The translations under genes and the position numbers were made by a program. From Prevotella sp. (GTDB lineage: Bacteria; Bacteroidota; Bacteroidia; Bacteroidales; Bacteroidaceae), in contig JAFRMM010000109.1 in the NCBI GenBank assembly GCA_017430675.1, positions 1 through 45,709 of the forward strand: a DNA stretch of 45,709 bases, written 5' to 3'. Positions 1 to 7,662 of this stretch are shown here, in pieces (within the stretch, counting starts at the first letter, position 1; each line of letters begins with the position of its first letter). The notes beneath the pieces were generated by a model. That model ran no database searches and had not been told where the DNA came from. It saw only the letters and a program-made list of their open reading frames with translations.

Positions 1-25
1 CCCCCCCACACCCCCCCCCCTCCCC
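1..25. repeat. C-rich low-complexity run at window edge
   Basis: Of the first 25 bases all are C apart from two A and one T. It lies inside the reading frame of the truncated tatD gene and would encode a Pro-rich stretch that is not expected in TatD. It may be a contig-end artefact at a homopolymer, or the edge of a poly-C/poly-G hairpin element like the one inside priA at 41098-41122. The sequence alone cannot decide. Confidence 0.55.
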
Positions 26-548
26 AGTGAGGCCCCTCGCCCTCGGAGAGGTGGGACTCGACTTCTACTGGAGTCGCGAGTTTGAGAAGGAACAACTGGC
101 GGCCTTCGAGGAGCAGGTACGCTGGTCGGTGGAGACGAGGCTGCCGCTGATGATCCACTGCCGAAAAGCACAGAATGAGATGGTGGCTATCCTGAAGAAA
201 TACAGAGCAGACCTGCCTGGCGGTGTGTTCCACTGTTTTACGGGGAATGCCCTGGAGGCACAAGAACTGTTGCAGTTTGACCGTTTCGTATTAGGCATCG
301 GCGGCGTTTTGACGTTCAAGAAATCTCATCTGCCGGAAGTACTCCCTACTGTCGTCCCCCTTGACCGTATCGTTTTGGAGACGGATGCCCCCTATATGGC
401 TCCTGTCCCTATGCGTGGCCAACGTAATGAACCGGCGTTTGTGACCTATGTGCTGCACCGTCTGGCTGAGGCCTATGGGGTGAGCGAGGAGGAAGTGGCT
501 CGACAGACGAATGCGAACTGCGAAAAAATATTAAATATATCTGTTTAA
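3..548 (+). CDS. tatD: TatD family metal-dependent hydrolase (3' part)
   Basis: TatD-family TIM-barrel deoxyribonuclease/hydrolase that uses two divalent metals; family members act in 3'-5' DNA/RNA processing and repair. The frame is open to the window edge, so the gene is cut on the left. About 174 residues remain, against roughly 255-260 in the family, and the N-terminal HxH metal site is missing. Visible family motifs are LGEVGLDFYW (catalytic Glu), MIHCRKA (metal His), HCFTG (metal His) and LETDAP (catalytic Asp). A GTG at 27 is the first start-like codon but lies within the conserved region, so it is not the true start. The gene ends 49 bases before the tRNA. The proline-rich translation of the first 25 bases is suspicious and may be assembly error. 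Confidence 0.9.
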   Translation, partial: PPHPPPSPVRPLALGEVGLDFYWSREFEKEQLAAFEEQVRWSVETRLPLMIHCRKAQNEMVAILKKYRADLPGGVFHCFTGNALEAQELLQFDRFVLGIGGVLTFKKSHLPEVLPTVVPLDRIVLETDAPYMAPVPMRGQRNEPAFVTYVLHRLAEAYGVSEEEVARQTNANCEKILNISV

Positions 549-573
549 TCAGCGTAATATGCGGCAAAAACAC

Positions 574-581
574 TACCTTTG
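574..581 (+). promoter_or_regulatory. Bacteroidota -7 element TACCTTTG
   Basis: TACCTTTG matches the TAnnTTTG -7 consensus and lies 16 bases before the tRNA-Ser 5' end. No clear TTTG -33 box is visible. It may also drive exbB, which begins 18 bases after the tRNA with no promoter between. Confidence 0.6.
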
Positions 582-597
582 CATCCGCTAAACGCAA

Positions 598-685
598 GGA
601 GAGGTGCTCGAGTGGCTGAAGAGGCACGCCTGGAAAGCGTGTAATCGTCAAAAGCGATTCGGGGGTTCGAATCCCCCTCTCTCCG
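598..685 (+). tRNA. tRNA-Ser (anticodon GGA)
   Basis: An 88-nt cloverleaf can be folded by eye. The acceptor stem is GGAGAGG (598-604) with TCTCTCC (678-684) and discriminator G685. The anticodon stem is CACGC/GCGTG (625-629 and 637-641), with anticodon GGA at 632-634 reading UCC/UCU. The long variable arm (AATCG/CGATT) is typical of class II tRNA-Ser, and the T arm is GGGGG-TTCGAAT-CCCCC (661-677). The 3' CCA is not encoded and would be added after transcription. Confidence 0.97.
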
Positions 686-703
686 CAGAAATCCTTTTTC
701 ACG

Positions 704-1540
704 ATGAAAAGACTGATTATTCTGTTTTCGATGATTGGTTTGTTCTGTATGCCGCAAACCATCCAAGCCCAAAACAATATTTTAGAGGATAGTACTCTCG
801 TCGCAGGTTCCCCTGTGACTGCCGATTCCCTTGCTGTGGCAGACTCCTTGGAAACAGAGGTATTGTTGGCGGAAGATGTCGAAGTTGATGTTGAGGAAGA
901 AGGTATCCATAAGCAGTTGAAGACCAAGTTCATCGACGGTAATGTGGGCTTCATGTCATTGGTGGCATTGGCCTTGGTACTTGGACTGGCCTTCTGCATC
1001 GAGCGTATCATCTACCTGACATTGTCGGAGATTAAGGCATATAAACTGATGGAGGACATCGAGGGTTATCTGAAGAAGGATGACGTGGAAGGTGCCAAAC
1101 AACTCTGCCGGAATACGCGTGGTCCTGTGGCATCTGTCTGTTATCAGGGGCTACTGCATATCAATCAGCCCATGGATGCTATTGAGCGGAGTGTGACGAA
1201 CTATGGTGGACTACAGGCAGCAAATCTGGAGAAGGGCTGTTCATGGATTAAACTCTTCATCGCCATGGCGCCCTCGTTGGGATTCCTCGGTACGGTAATC
1301 GGTATGGTGATGGCTTTTGACAAGATCCAGCAGGCTGGCGACATAGGTCCCACGATTGTTGCCCAGGGCATGAAGGTGGCACTGATCACGACGATCTTCG
1401 GTATCGTGGTAGCACTGGTCCTGCAACTCTTCTACAGTTATATCCTTTCGAAGATCGAGCGGCTGACGGCTCAGATGGAGGAGTCGGCCATCACCTTGCT
1501 TGATATGATAACGGAGTATAAACTGAGACATAAAGGTTAA
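704..1540 (+). CDS. exbB: MotA/TolQ/ExbB proton channel family protein
   Basis: Inner-membrane proton channel subunit. With ExbD it turns proton motive force into mechanical work on periplasmic or outer-membrane partners. The protein is 278 aa. It has a signal-like N-terminal segment ending in IQAQ, an acidic Ser/Ala/Asp-rich stretch (residues 25-65), a first membrane helix near 82-102, and the paired C-terminal helices of the family; the segment MAPSLGFLGTVIGMVMAF is the ExbB/TolQ signature. The extra N-terminal hydrophobic segment is common in Bacteroidota ExbB proteins. It starts 18 bases after the tRNA and heads an operon of tightly spaced genes (exbB, membrane protein, exbD, exbD, lrp). 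Which TonB or other partner it energises cannot be told from the sequence. Confidence 0.93.
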   Translation: MKRLIILFSMIGLFCMPQTIQAQNNILEDSTLVAGSPVTADSLAVADSLETEVLLAEDVEVDVEEEGIHKQLKTKFIDGNVGFMSLVALALVLGLAFCIERIIYLTLSEIKAYKLMEDIEGYLKKDDVEGAKQLCRNTRGPVASVCYQGLLHINQPMDAIERSVTNYGGLQAANLEKGCSWIKLFIAMAPSLGFLGTVIGMVMAFDKIQQAGDIGPTIVAQGMKVALITTIFGIVVALVLQLFYSYILSKIERLTAQMEESAITLLDMITEYKLRHKG

Positions 1541-1552
1541 ACATTTAATTTA

Positions 1553-1912
1553 ATGAATAGTTTCGTCTCGCCTTTCTTTGCTGATCTGATGCTGTGGCTG
1601 ATATACTTGATGGTGGTCGCTGCAGTAGGAGTGACGGTCTGTTCTGTCTGGCATGGGCTGCGCAACAGGCGGAAGGGAGACGATATCATCAATGGTGTAC
1701 CTGCCGGCCGGATAGGCTGGTGTGTGGCCGTCGTGCTGGTAGCCTGTCTTGTGATGACATTCTTCTTAGGTTCTTCAACTCCAGTCGTCACCAATGGCGT
1801 CCGTTTTACTGATGTGTTCTGGCTGAAGGCCACGGACATGTTTATCTATACCTCAATCCTACTGATCATCGGATGTTTCGTAAGCGCTATCGTCAGCAGA
1901 TTCCAGAACTGA
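1553..1912 (+). CDS. small hypothetical membrane protein in exbBD operon
   Basis: 119 aa with three hydrophobic segments (about residues 10-30, 57-77 and 93-113) and a short basic loop RNRRK after the first. I recognise no domain. It starts 12 bases after exbB and its last 40 bases overlap the start of the first exbD, so the two are probably translationally coupled. The position between exbB and exbD suggests an accessory subunit of the proton-channel complex (inference from context only). It ends SAIVSRFQN, read from the same DNA that encodes the MFRKRYRQQ start of ExbD in another frame. Confidence 0.75.
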   Translation: MNSFVSPFFADLMLWLIYLMVVAAVGVTVCSVWHGLRNRRKGDDIINGVPAGRIGWCVAVVLVACLVMTFFLGSSTPVVTNGVRFTDVFWLKATDMFIYTSILLIIGCFVSAIVSRFQN

Positions 1913-2394
1913 ATACTACGTCAACGGCTGACATCTCGTTTATGCTGCTGATCTTCTTCCTCGTGACATCCTCGATGGACACGGATAAGGGACTGTTGCG
2001 CCAGATGGCCCCGCCGACCGTGGAACAACAGTTGCCTACAGATATCAACAAAGATCTGGTGATGCGGGTGAGACTGGACGGTCATGACCAACTGACTTGC
2101 GACGGGAAACCTGTCAATATGAAACAGTTGTCGGATGCTGTGATGGCGAAGGTCAATGTCAGTCGTCTGGAGCATGTCATTTCCATTCAGGCTGACCGTG
2201 AGACCAGTTACGAGGTATATTTCCGGGTGCAGAACACGATAGTCAATGCTTATCAAACCTTACGTGAACGGTATGCCCGAGAGCATTATGGCAAGAGTTA
2301 TATCCATTGTGGTAATGAGGAGCGGAAAACCATCAATGAGCGTTACCCTCAACGTATTAGTGAGGAACCTGTTCAGGAAGGAGGTATCCCATGA
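1873..2394 (+). CDS. exbD: ExbD/TolR family biopolymer transport protein (first copy)
   Basis: 173 aa single-pass inner-membrane protein with a periplasmic domain; partner of ExbB. The basic cytoplasmic N-terminus (MFRKRYRQQ) is followed by TADISFMLLIFFLVTS. Asp20 at the start of that membrane helix matches the proton-carrying Asp of ExbD. The periplasmic domain has the TolR-like fold signature of alternating strands and helices (VMRVRLDGHDQLTCDGKPV). It overlaps the upstream gene by 40 bases and the next exbD by 4 bases (ATGA). The C-terminal tail beyond about residue 135 is polar and not conserved in a way I recognise. Confidence 0.92.
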   Translation: MFRKRYRQQIPELNTTSTADISFMLLIFFLVTSSMDTDKGLLRQMAPPTVEQQLPTDINKDLVMRVRLDGHDQLTCDGKPVNMKQLSDAVMAKVNVSRLEHVISIQADRETSYEVYFRVQNTIVNAYQTLRERYAREHYGKSYIHCGNEERKTINERYPQRISEEPVQEGGIP

Positions 2395-2855
2395 GGCCGA
2401 TGCGGAGCATGTTCCGTACAAAGAGGCACAATGTCCCGTCATTGAACATGGCTTCAATGCCTGACTTGATTTTCACGGTGCTTTTCTTCTTCATGATTGT
2501 CACACACATGCGCAGTGATGAGGTGAAGGTGCGTTATACCGTACCCCAGGGGGTTGAGATCCGGAAACTGGCCAACAAATCCTCGGTGGTGAATATCTAT
2601 ATAGGACGGCTTGGAGATGCCTGGCGGATTCAGTTGAACGGGGAATTGGTGACACCAGAGGAGATCCCTGCCCGAATTGAGCATTTGCGGGATGCCATGT
2701 CACCAGAGAATGCCGAACACCTGACTGTCAGTCTGCGTGCCGACCGTCATACACCAATGGGCATCATCAGCGATGTGAAGCAGACCTTGCAGAAGTCGTA
2801 CGCCCTGCGGATCAACTATAGTGCTACAGATTTAAAACAAGACGAATATGAGTAA
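2391..2855 (+). CDS. exbD: ExbD/TolR family biopolymer transport protein (second copy)
   Basis: 154 aa paralogue of the preceding gene. The basic N-terminus (MFRTKRHNVP) is followed by a membrane helix with MPDLIFTVLFFFMIVTHM, in which Asp25 is the expected proton carrier, and then a periplasmic domain. The start codon sits in an ATGA overlap with the first exbD, and an in-frame ATG at codon 7 is a possible alternative. Two different ExbD subunits per operon suggest a hetero-oligomeric stator, as seen in several Bacteroidota ExbB/D operons (family knowledge). Confidence 0.92.
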   Translation: MRPMRSMFRTKRHNVPSLNMASMPDLIFTVLFFFMIVTHMRSDEVKVRYTVPQGVEIRKLANKSSVVNIYIGRLGDAWRIQLNGELVTPEEIPARIEHLRDAMSPENAEHLTVSLRADRHTPMGIISDVKQTLQKSYALRINYSATDLKQDEYE

Positions 2856-3330
2856 GATTGACAAACTTGACAAGCAGATTCTCCGTCTGATTGCTGAGGA
2901 TGCGCGCATCCCTTTCCTAGAGGTGGCCCGTAGTTGTAATGTCAGTGGTGCTGCTATTCACCAGCGTATCCAGAAACTGACGGCCATGGGGGTGTTGAAA
3001 GGTTCTCAGTATGTGATAGACCCGGAGAAAATCGGTTATGGGACCTGCGCCTATATCGGCCTGAACCTCAAAGATCCCGGAACCTTTGACGAGGTGGTGG
3101 AGAAACTCAAGGATATTCCTGAGGTAGTGGAGTGCCATTATACGACAGGCAACTTCGATATGTTCATCAAACTGTATGCCGTCAACAACCACCATCTGCT
3201 GACAATCATCCACGATAAACTGCAACCGCTGGGTCTGGCCAGCAGTCAGACACTCATATCCTTCCATTCTGCCATCAACCGTCAGTTGCCCATCGTTGAC
3301 ATGCTTTTCGGTGAGGCTGACGAGGAGTGA
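2848..3330 (+). CDS. Lrp/AsnC family transcriptional regulator
   Basis: 160 aa, usual length for the family. An N-terminal winged helix-turn-helix (LDKQILRLIAEDARIPF, then EVARSCNVSGAAIHQRIQKL) precedes a C-terminal RAM ligand/oligomerisation domain (TCAYIGLNL... VECHYTTGNFDMFIKL). Such proteins sense amino acids or related metabolites and bind DNA as dimers or octamers. The start codon overlaps the end of the second exbD by 8 bases, so it is cotranscribed with the proton-channel genes. Whether it controls them is unknown. The C-terminus (LLFGEADEE-like acidic tail) is unremarkable. Confidence 0.93.
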   Translation: MSKIDKLDKQILRLIAEDARIPFLEVARSCNVSGAAIHQRIQKLTAMGVLKGSQYVIDPEKIGYGTCAYIGLNLKDPGTFDEVVEKLKDIPEVVECHYTTGNFDMFIKLYAVNNHHLLTIIHDKLQPLGLASSQTLISFHSAINRQLPIVDMLFGEADEE

Positions 3331-3368
3331 GCGTTCCGGGTTTCTGAATTCCAAAATGATGAAATAGC

Positions 3369-3400
3369 GGATTATGCTACAAAAAGTGGCGTAATCCTTT
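3369..3400 (+). terminator. intrinsic terminator-like hairpin after lrp
   Basis: GGATTATGCTAC (3369-3380) pairs with GTGGCGTAATCC (3386-3397), giving a 12-bp stem with two G-U pairs and an AAAAA loop, followed by TTT. It lies 38 bases after the lrp stop and before the next promoter, so it likely ends the exbBD-lrp transcript. The U-tract is short. Confidence 0.6.
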
Positions 3401-3463
3401 CATTATGCAATAAAATGACAATTATTTGGTAGAAAAAGACAAGTCATATTCAAAATTAGTTTG

Positions 3464-3471
3464 TAACTTTG
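3464..3471 (+). promoter_or_regulatory. Bacteroidota -7 element TAACTTTG
   Basis: TAACTTTG matches TAnnTTTG. Transcription would begin around 3478, about 50 bases before the ATG at 3531. That excludes an upstream start for the next gene. No good -33 box is seen. It is the only clear promoter before the 11-kb AAA+ operon. Confidence 0.6.
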
Positions 3472-3530
3472 CAACCGAAAACCCGAATAAGGCAGAAACC
3501 AATTATTTATTAATCATAAAATTAATCATT

Positions 3531-4970
3531 ATGGCTTATACAGAAACAACAACGACGGGTTATGGAACCCGTGTAGGTAATTCTTTTAAGGCAATAGGCA
3601 GTGGTTTCCTGCTGTTTATTGCAGGTACAGCACTGTTGTGGTGGAACGAGGGACGTGCCGTGAAGACGGAAAAGATGCTCGAAGAGGCAGGCAGTGCATA
3701 CGTTGAGATGGAGAATCCCGGTAAGAAGGATGCCTCTTTGGATGGTGAACTGATCTGCGGAACCGCCATGGCTACGACAGAGGATTCGCTGGTTGATGCG
3801 CAGTTTGGTGTTGGTGCCAAGGCCATTGCCATCAGGCATAAGGTAGAGTACTACCAGTGGGTAGAGCATGCTCAGGAGAAGAGAGAAGACAAACTGGGCG
3901 GTAAGGAAGTAACTACTACCACCTACACCTATACGAAGGAGTGGATGAGCAGTCCTATAGAGTCGGCCCAGTTCAAGGATCCCGCCTACCAGAACAAGAA
4001 CATGGTACTGGCCACTTTTGAGGATTATGAGCAGTATGCTGAGAACGTCTCATGGGGTGCTTATAAGTTGAACGAGAGCCTGATCCACAGCATATCTTCC
4101 AAAGAGGGTATCGAACTGGCCATGGCAGAGGATCTGCTGAGCCAGTTGGATAAGAGCACGCAGACGGCCTATGAGCGTTTCTATGGTGTGCAGAAAAGTA
4201 CTCAGCAACCCACACAGCAACCCGTCCAGCAACCGGTCGTCCCCGATTCTGTAAGAGCCCTGCTCTCTGATTCTGCCAAGGCTGTACTCGACTCCCTGCA
4301 GGCTATCAATGACTCTATCAACAAGCAGATGGAAAATGCCAACAACAAGAAGGATCTGGAATATGTTCATCAGGCCAGTAATGTGCTTTACCTCGGTCGT
4401 GTGCCTGGCTCTCCTGAGGTGGGTGATGTACGTGTGACCTTCGAGCAGATCGTTCCCGCCAAGGTGACGGTGATGGCTGTCGTCGATGGTGACACCTTCA
4501 AGCCTTTCAAGGCCAAGAACGGCAAGCGCTTCCAGACCCTTGTGATGGGTAAGAAGACTGGCGACGAGATTATCGAGGATGCTCAGGCTGCCAACAACAC
4601 ATGGCTGTGGATCCTGCGCATCGTGGGTATCATGATGGTGATCGGCGGTCTGAAGGGTATCTTCGGCTTCCTCACAACGATCCTCAAGGTGGTGCCTTTC
4701 ATCGCAGGTATCTTCGGATGGGGTATTGGTGTCGTCTGCACCGTTATCGGTATTGCCTGGTCACTGATTATTATTGCCCTCGCATGGCTGTTCTATCGTC
4801 CGCTGTTGGGTATCAGCCTTTTGGTACTGGCTGGTTTCCTCATCTGGGTATTCGCCTTCAAGGGTAAGGACAAACTGAAGGAGTTGGCAGCCAAGGCAAA
4901 GAACAAAGGTGCTGAGGCACAGCCTGTTCCTGCTCCAACTGAGCACACTCAGACTCCGGAGAACGTATAA
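3531..4970 (+). CDS. TMEM43 family protein
   Basis: 479 aa membrane protein of the TMEM43 (LUMA) family, whose biochemical role in bacteria is not established. Residues 18-38 form the first membrane helix, including the family-typical LLWWNEGRAVKT. A long non-membrane domain follows (about 40-330), with a Gln/Pro-rich low-complexity stretch (residues 222-235) and a Ser/Asp/Ala-rich region. The C-terminal third has four hydrophobic segments (about 355-460) and ends in a Lys/Ala-rich tail. The ATG at 3531 was chosen because the promoter at 3464 lies inside the longer open frame. The next gene begins 3 bases after its stop. It leads the operon with the AAA+ genes, which hints at a membrane platform for them (inference). 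Confidence 0.85.
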   Translation: MAYTETTTTGYGTRVGNSFKAIGSGFLLFIAGTALLWWNEGRAVKTEKMLEEAGSAYVEMENPGKKDASLDGELICGTAMATTEDSLVDAQFGVGAKAIAIRHKVEYYQWVEHAQEKREDKLGGKEVTTTTYTYTKEWMSSPIESAQFKDPAYQNKNMVLATFEDYEQYAENVSWGAYKLNESLIHSISSKEGIELAMAEDLLSQLDKSTQTAYERFYGVQKSTQQPTQQPVQQPVVPDSVRALLSDSAKAVLDSLQAINDSINKQMENANNKKDLEYVHQASNVLYLGRVPGSPEVGDVRVTFEQIVPAKVTVMAVVDGDTFKPFKAKNGKRFQTLVMGKKTGDEIIEDAQAANNTWLWILRIVGIMMVIGGLKGIFGFLTTILKVVPFIAGIFGWGIGVVCTVIGIAWSLIIIALAWLFYRPLLGISLLVLAGFLIWVFAFKGKDKLKELAAKAKNKGAEAQPVPAPTEHTQTPENV

Positions 4971-4973
4971 GAT

Positions 4974-5375
4974 ATGGTGAAAGTGATTCTGGGCATCATC
5001 CTGGTCAGCGTAGGCGGCGGCATCTATCTGCTGCAGCGTACGACGGGACTGCTGATGTTCAGAATCATTGATTTCTTAGGACTGTCAGATACCGTCGCCG
5101 GTCTTCGTGCCGCCGTCATCCCTATGCCCGAGTTTGTCGTGTATAGCCTGCCTGGTGGCTTATGGTCAGCCTCATACGTGCTGTTGTCAGACGCCCTGTT
5201 CTGTCAACAGCCATTAGCAGTACGGTTGTCATGGGGATCCCTGATTCCGCTGATGGGTGTGGTCTCCGAATTGTTGCAGATGGCAGGACTCTGTCCCGGT
5301 ACGGCCGACTGGCAGGATCTTGTCTGCTACGGTCTGCCGTACATCGTTTATGTGATTTGTTTAATTTTGAAATGA
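4974..5375 (+). CDS. VanZ-like small membrane protein
   Basis: 133 aa with four hydrophobic segments. The stretch SELLQMAGLCPGTADWQDL resembles the VanZ motif E-x-x-Q-x-x-x-p-g-R-x-x-d-x-x-D, though the usual Arg is replaced. VanZ-like proteins are polytopic membrane proteins of mostly unknown biochemistry; some confer teicoplanin resistance. Three bases separate it from the TMEM43 gene and one base from the next ATG, so it is cotranscribed with both. The assignment rests on this single motif plus the membrane layout. Confidence 0.6.
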   Translation: MVKVILGIILVSVGGGIYLLQRTTGLLMFRIIDFLGLSDTVAGLRAAVIPMPEFVVYSLPGGLWSASYVLLSDALFCQQPLAVRLSWGSLIPLMGVVSELLQMAGLCPGTADWQDLVCYGLPYIVYVICLILK

Positions 5376-5376
5376 T

Positions 5377-6369
5377 ATGAGTATAAACATTGGTAAGAAT
5401 ACCGCTATCGTGTTGGTGGTCCTTTTTGGCTTAATGGGGGCATTCACCTTTTATGTAGATCAACAGGAGACGACAGATGGTACCGACTCCGCTACGGAGG
5501 AAAAGACCGACACGGTCGCGGAAGAGAAACCCGTGGTCGTGAATGAACCCTTGGAGGGAGATCCGTATAAGGAACTCGATGACCTCATCGGTCTCGGACA
5601 GGTGAAGGAAGAGGTGCGTACATTGGCCAACTTCGTTAAGGTGCAGAAACAGCGTGAGGCACAGGGGCTGAAGATTCCCAAGATCTCCTATCACCTGGTG
5701 TTCCTCGGCAGTCCTGGTACAGGTAAGACCACTGTGGCCCGTATCGTGGGACGTATCTATAAGGACCTTGGTGTGCTGAAAAAGGGACATACCGTCGAGA
5801 CCGACCGCTCCGGACTGGTCGCCAAGTATATGGGACAGACGGCCCTCAAGACCGACACCATCATCCAGAAGGCCATGAATGGTGTGCTCTTCATTGATGA
5901 GGCCTACTCTCTGGTGCCAGAAGACGGCAGCGGTAGCGACTATGGTCAGGAGGCCATCTCAACCCTGCTCAAGCGCATGGAGGATTACCGTGACAGTCTG
6001 GTGGTCATCATCGCCGGCTATCCTGACGAGATGAAGCGCTTCATCGACTCCAACCCCGGTCTCCAGTCGCGCTTCAACCGCTATATCAGTTTCCCCGACT
6101 ATACTTCCGGAGAGTTGTATGACATCTTCTGCATGTACATGCGCAAGAACCAATATACACTGACGGATGAGGCCTCCGACTATCTCAAGCAGGCACTTAG
6201 TAATGCCGTGGCGCACAAGGACCGCAACTTCGGTAATGCCCGTTATGTGCGTAATATCTTTGAGAAGGCCATCCAGCAGCAGGCCAACCGCTTGTCGGGC
6301 CGGACGAACCTGTCCACGGAACAGTTGACGGAACTGACACAGGAGGATATCCAACAGTCATTCAAATAA
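5377..6369 (+). CDS. membrane-anchored CbxX/CfxQ-type AAA+ ATPase
   Basis: 330 aa. An N-terminal hydrophobic helix (about residues 9-27) precedes an acidic Thr/Glu-rich linker (28-65) and one AAA+ module of the CbxX/CfxQ (CbbX, SpoVK-like) type. Walker A is GSPGTGKT (111-118) and Walker B is VLFIDE (170-175). Pore-loop-like KYMGQTA, sensor-1-like IIAGYPDEM, an arginine finger in SRFNR and the C-terminal lid FGNARYVRNIFEKA are all present, so it should be an active ATPase. It is closely similar to modules 2-4 of the 1368-aa protein at the end of the operon. The residues after the membrane helix are acidic, which by the positive-inside rule would put the ATPase outside the cytoplasm; that is unlikely for an ATP user and needs testing. 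Confidence 0.88.
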   Translation: MSINIGKNTAIVLVVLFGLMGAFTFYVDQQETTDGTDSATEEKTDTVAEEKPVVVNEPLEGDPYKELDDLIGLGQVKEEVRTLANFVKVQKQREAQGLKIPKISYHLVFLGSPGTGKTTVARIVGRIYKDLGVLKKGHTVETDRSGLVAKYMGQTALKTDTIIQKAMNGVLFIDEAYSLVPEDGSGSDYGQEAISTLLKRMEDYRDSLVVIIAGYPDEMKRFIDSNPGLQSRFNRYISFPDYTSGELYDIFCMYMRKNQYTLTDEASDYLKQALSNAVAHKDRNFGNARYVRNIFEKAIQQQANRLSGRTNLSTEQLTELTQEDIQQSFK

Positions 6370-6381
6370 GACAACGGGGAG

Positions 6382-7653
6382 ATGAGAAGAATCTTAGGAA
6401 TTACCTTTCTGCTGTTCGTCGTGCTCTCGGCAACGGCGCAAAACTATGAGCGGAAGGACTTTACGTTTAAGACCATAAAGGTGAAGAATGCCGAGGGTGA
6501 GGTCTCCCATGTCAAGGTGGGGGCTTATGTCGGCAAGAAACTCATCAAGGAATATTCCTACGAACTGGTGCCCGCGCTCTCTGCAGACTTGGCTGAGTAT
6601 GTAGGTACCGTCTCAGAGTATGACCTGAACTTCGATGGCTATCCCGATGCCGATATCTATCTCGGCTATATGGGCGGCTTTGCCAACAACACCCATCATG
6701 AGGCCCTGCTTTGGGATCCCTCTGGGCACTGCTTTGTAGAGGGAGAGGGCTATGGCGAGATCGGTGAGCCTGTGGTAGTAGAAGAAAAGGAGTATATTCA
6801 GACCACACTCTCTAATGGTCCGGAACACAGGGTAACGACCTATTATAAATGGCAGGGCCATCGCCTACAGGATTATCTCTGCAACACCTGGGCCATCGAA
6901 GACGACGACTATGTCAGTTTCGACGGTCTGATGAACTATCCCTGTTACCGCTTCGATGCGAAACTCGACGGGCGCATCCCCGTGATCATCGTGTTCCAAC
7001 GCACTGATGATGATATCATCGCTGGCTATATCTACTATCCCAAGGCCAAGACCCCTGCTCCTATCCTCATTGCGGGCAGTGTCGTCCAATACGGAGACAA
7101 ACTATATTATCATTTCGACGAATACCAGCCCGATGGTATCATTACGGGTAATATCTCATTACAGACACCTGTGGTGTGCGACTATTTTTCTGAGATGGAA
7201 GGTACCTGGACCAATCCCAAGACGCTGAAGGAGATGAAAATGACGGATTTGCAATTTAGCCGTGAGATGCCCAAGTGGTTCACGAAGTCGTTGCTCAGCC
7301 CCGAGGATCCAGGCAATATCGGCCGTGAGTATTCCTTCCGGCAGTGGAATGAGGGTTATCAGGATCTGATAGGTGGCCATATCACTTTCCGTGGCGCTGG
7401 CAAGAACAAGGTGCACTTCGAGTGTGGCAACATACGTCATAATATTGCGGAGGGTCGCAGTGATGATGACCGTCCTGCCGTACTCAAGGGCAACGTGTTC
7501 GAATATCAGGATGTCAACGAGTGCGGCTACGGTTTCCGTGCCACGTTCTTTCCCCGTTTCGTGGTGCTGACGACAACGACGGATTACAATACCCTCGACT
7601 GCTTCGGTGCTGGCGCTTCTTTCGATGGTGTATATATTAAGGTGAAACAATAA
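6382..7653 (+). CDS. exported protein of unknown function with DxNxDG motif
   Basis: 423 aa. The signal peptide is MRRILGITFLLFVVLSATAQ, cleaved after Ala-Gln as usual in this group. I recognise no family with confidence. Residues 81-89 read DLNFDGYPD, an EF-hand/FG-GAP-like acidic loop (Asp81, Asn83, Asp85, Asp89) followed by a strand, as in VCBS/XAC2610-like repeats. The C-terminal half (about 270-423) is a separate beta-rich region with several Gly and aromatic residues. It starts 12 bases after the anchored AAA+ gene and 9 bases before the next gene, so it belongs to the same operon. An exported protein within an ATPase operon suggests an envelope role (inference). Confidence 0.78.
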   Translation: MRRILGITFLLFVVLSATAQNYERKDFTFKTIKVKNAEGEVSHVKVGAYVGKKLIKEYSYELVPALSADLAEYVGTVSEYDLNFDGYPDADIYLGYMGGFANNTHHEALLWDPSGHCFVEGEGYGEIGEPVVVEEKEYIQTTLSNGPEHRVTTYYKWQGHRLQDYLCNTWAIEDDDYVSFDGLMNYPCYRFDAKLDGRIPVIIVFQRTDDDIIAGYIYYPKAKTPAPILIAGSVVQYGDKLYYHFDEYQPDGIITGNISLQTPVVCDYFSEMEGTWTNPKTLKEMKMTDLQFSREMPKWFTKSLLSPEDPGNIGREYSFRQWNEGYQDLIGGHITFRGAGKNKVHFECGNIRHNIAEGRSDDDRPAVLKGNVFEYQDVNECGYGFRATFFPRFVVLTTTTDYNTLDCFGAGASFDGVYIKVKQ

Positions 7654-7662
7654 CAGCAGGAT

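Noticed and set aside
604..792. Short open frames over and next to the tRNA.
   Set aside because: They only translate tRNA-Ser and the exbB leader in other frames.
3426..3530. Upstream extension of the TMEM43 gene to 3426.
   Set aside because: The TAACTTTG promoter at 3464 lies inside it; ATG 3531 gives the family-like start.
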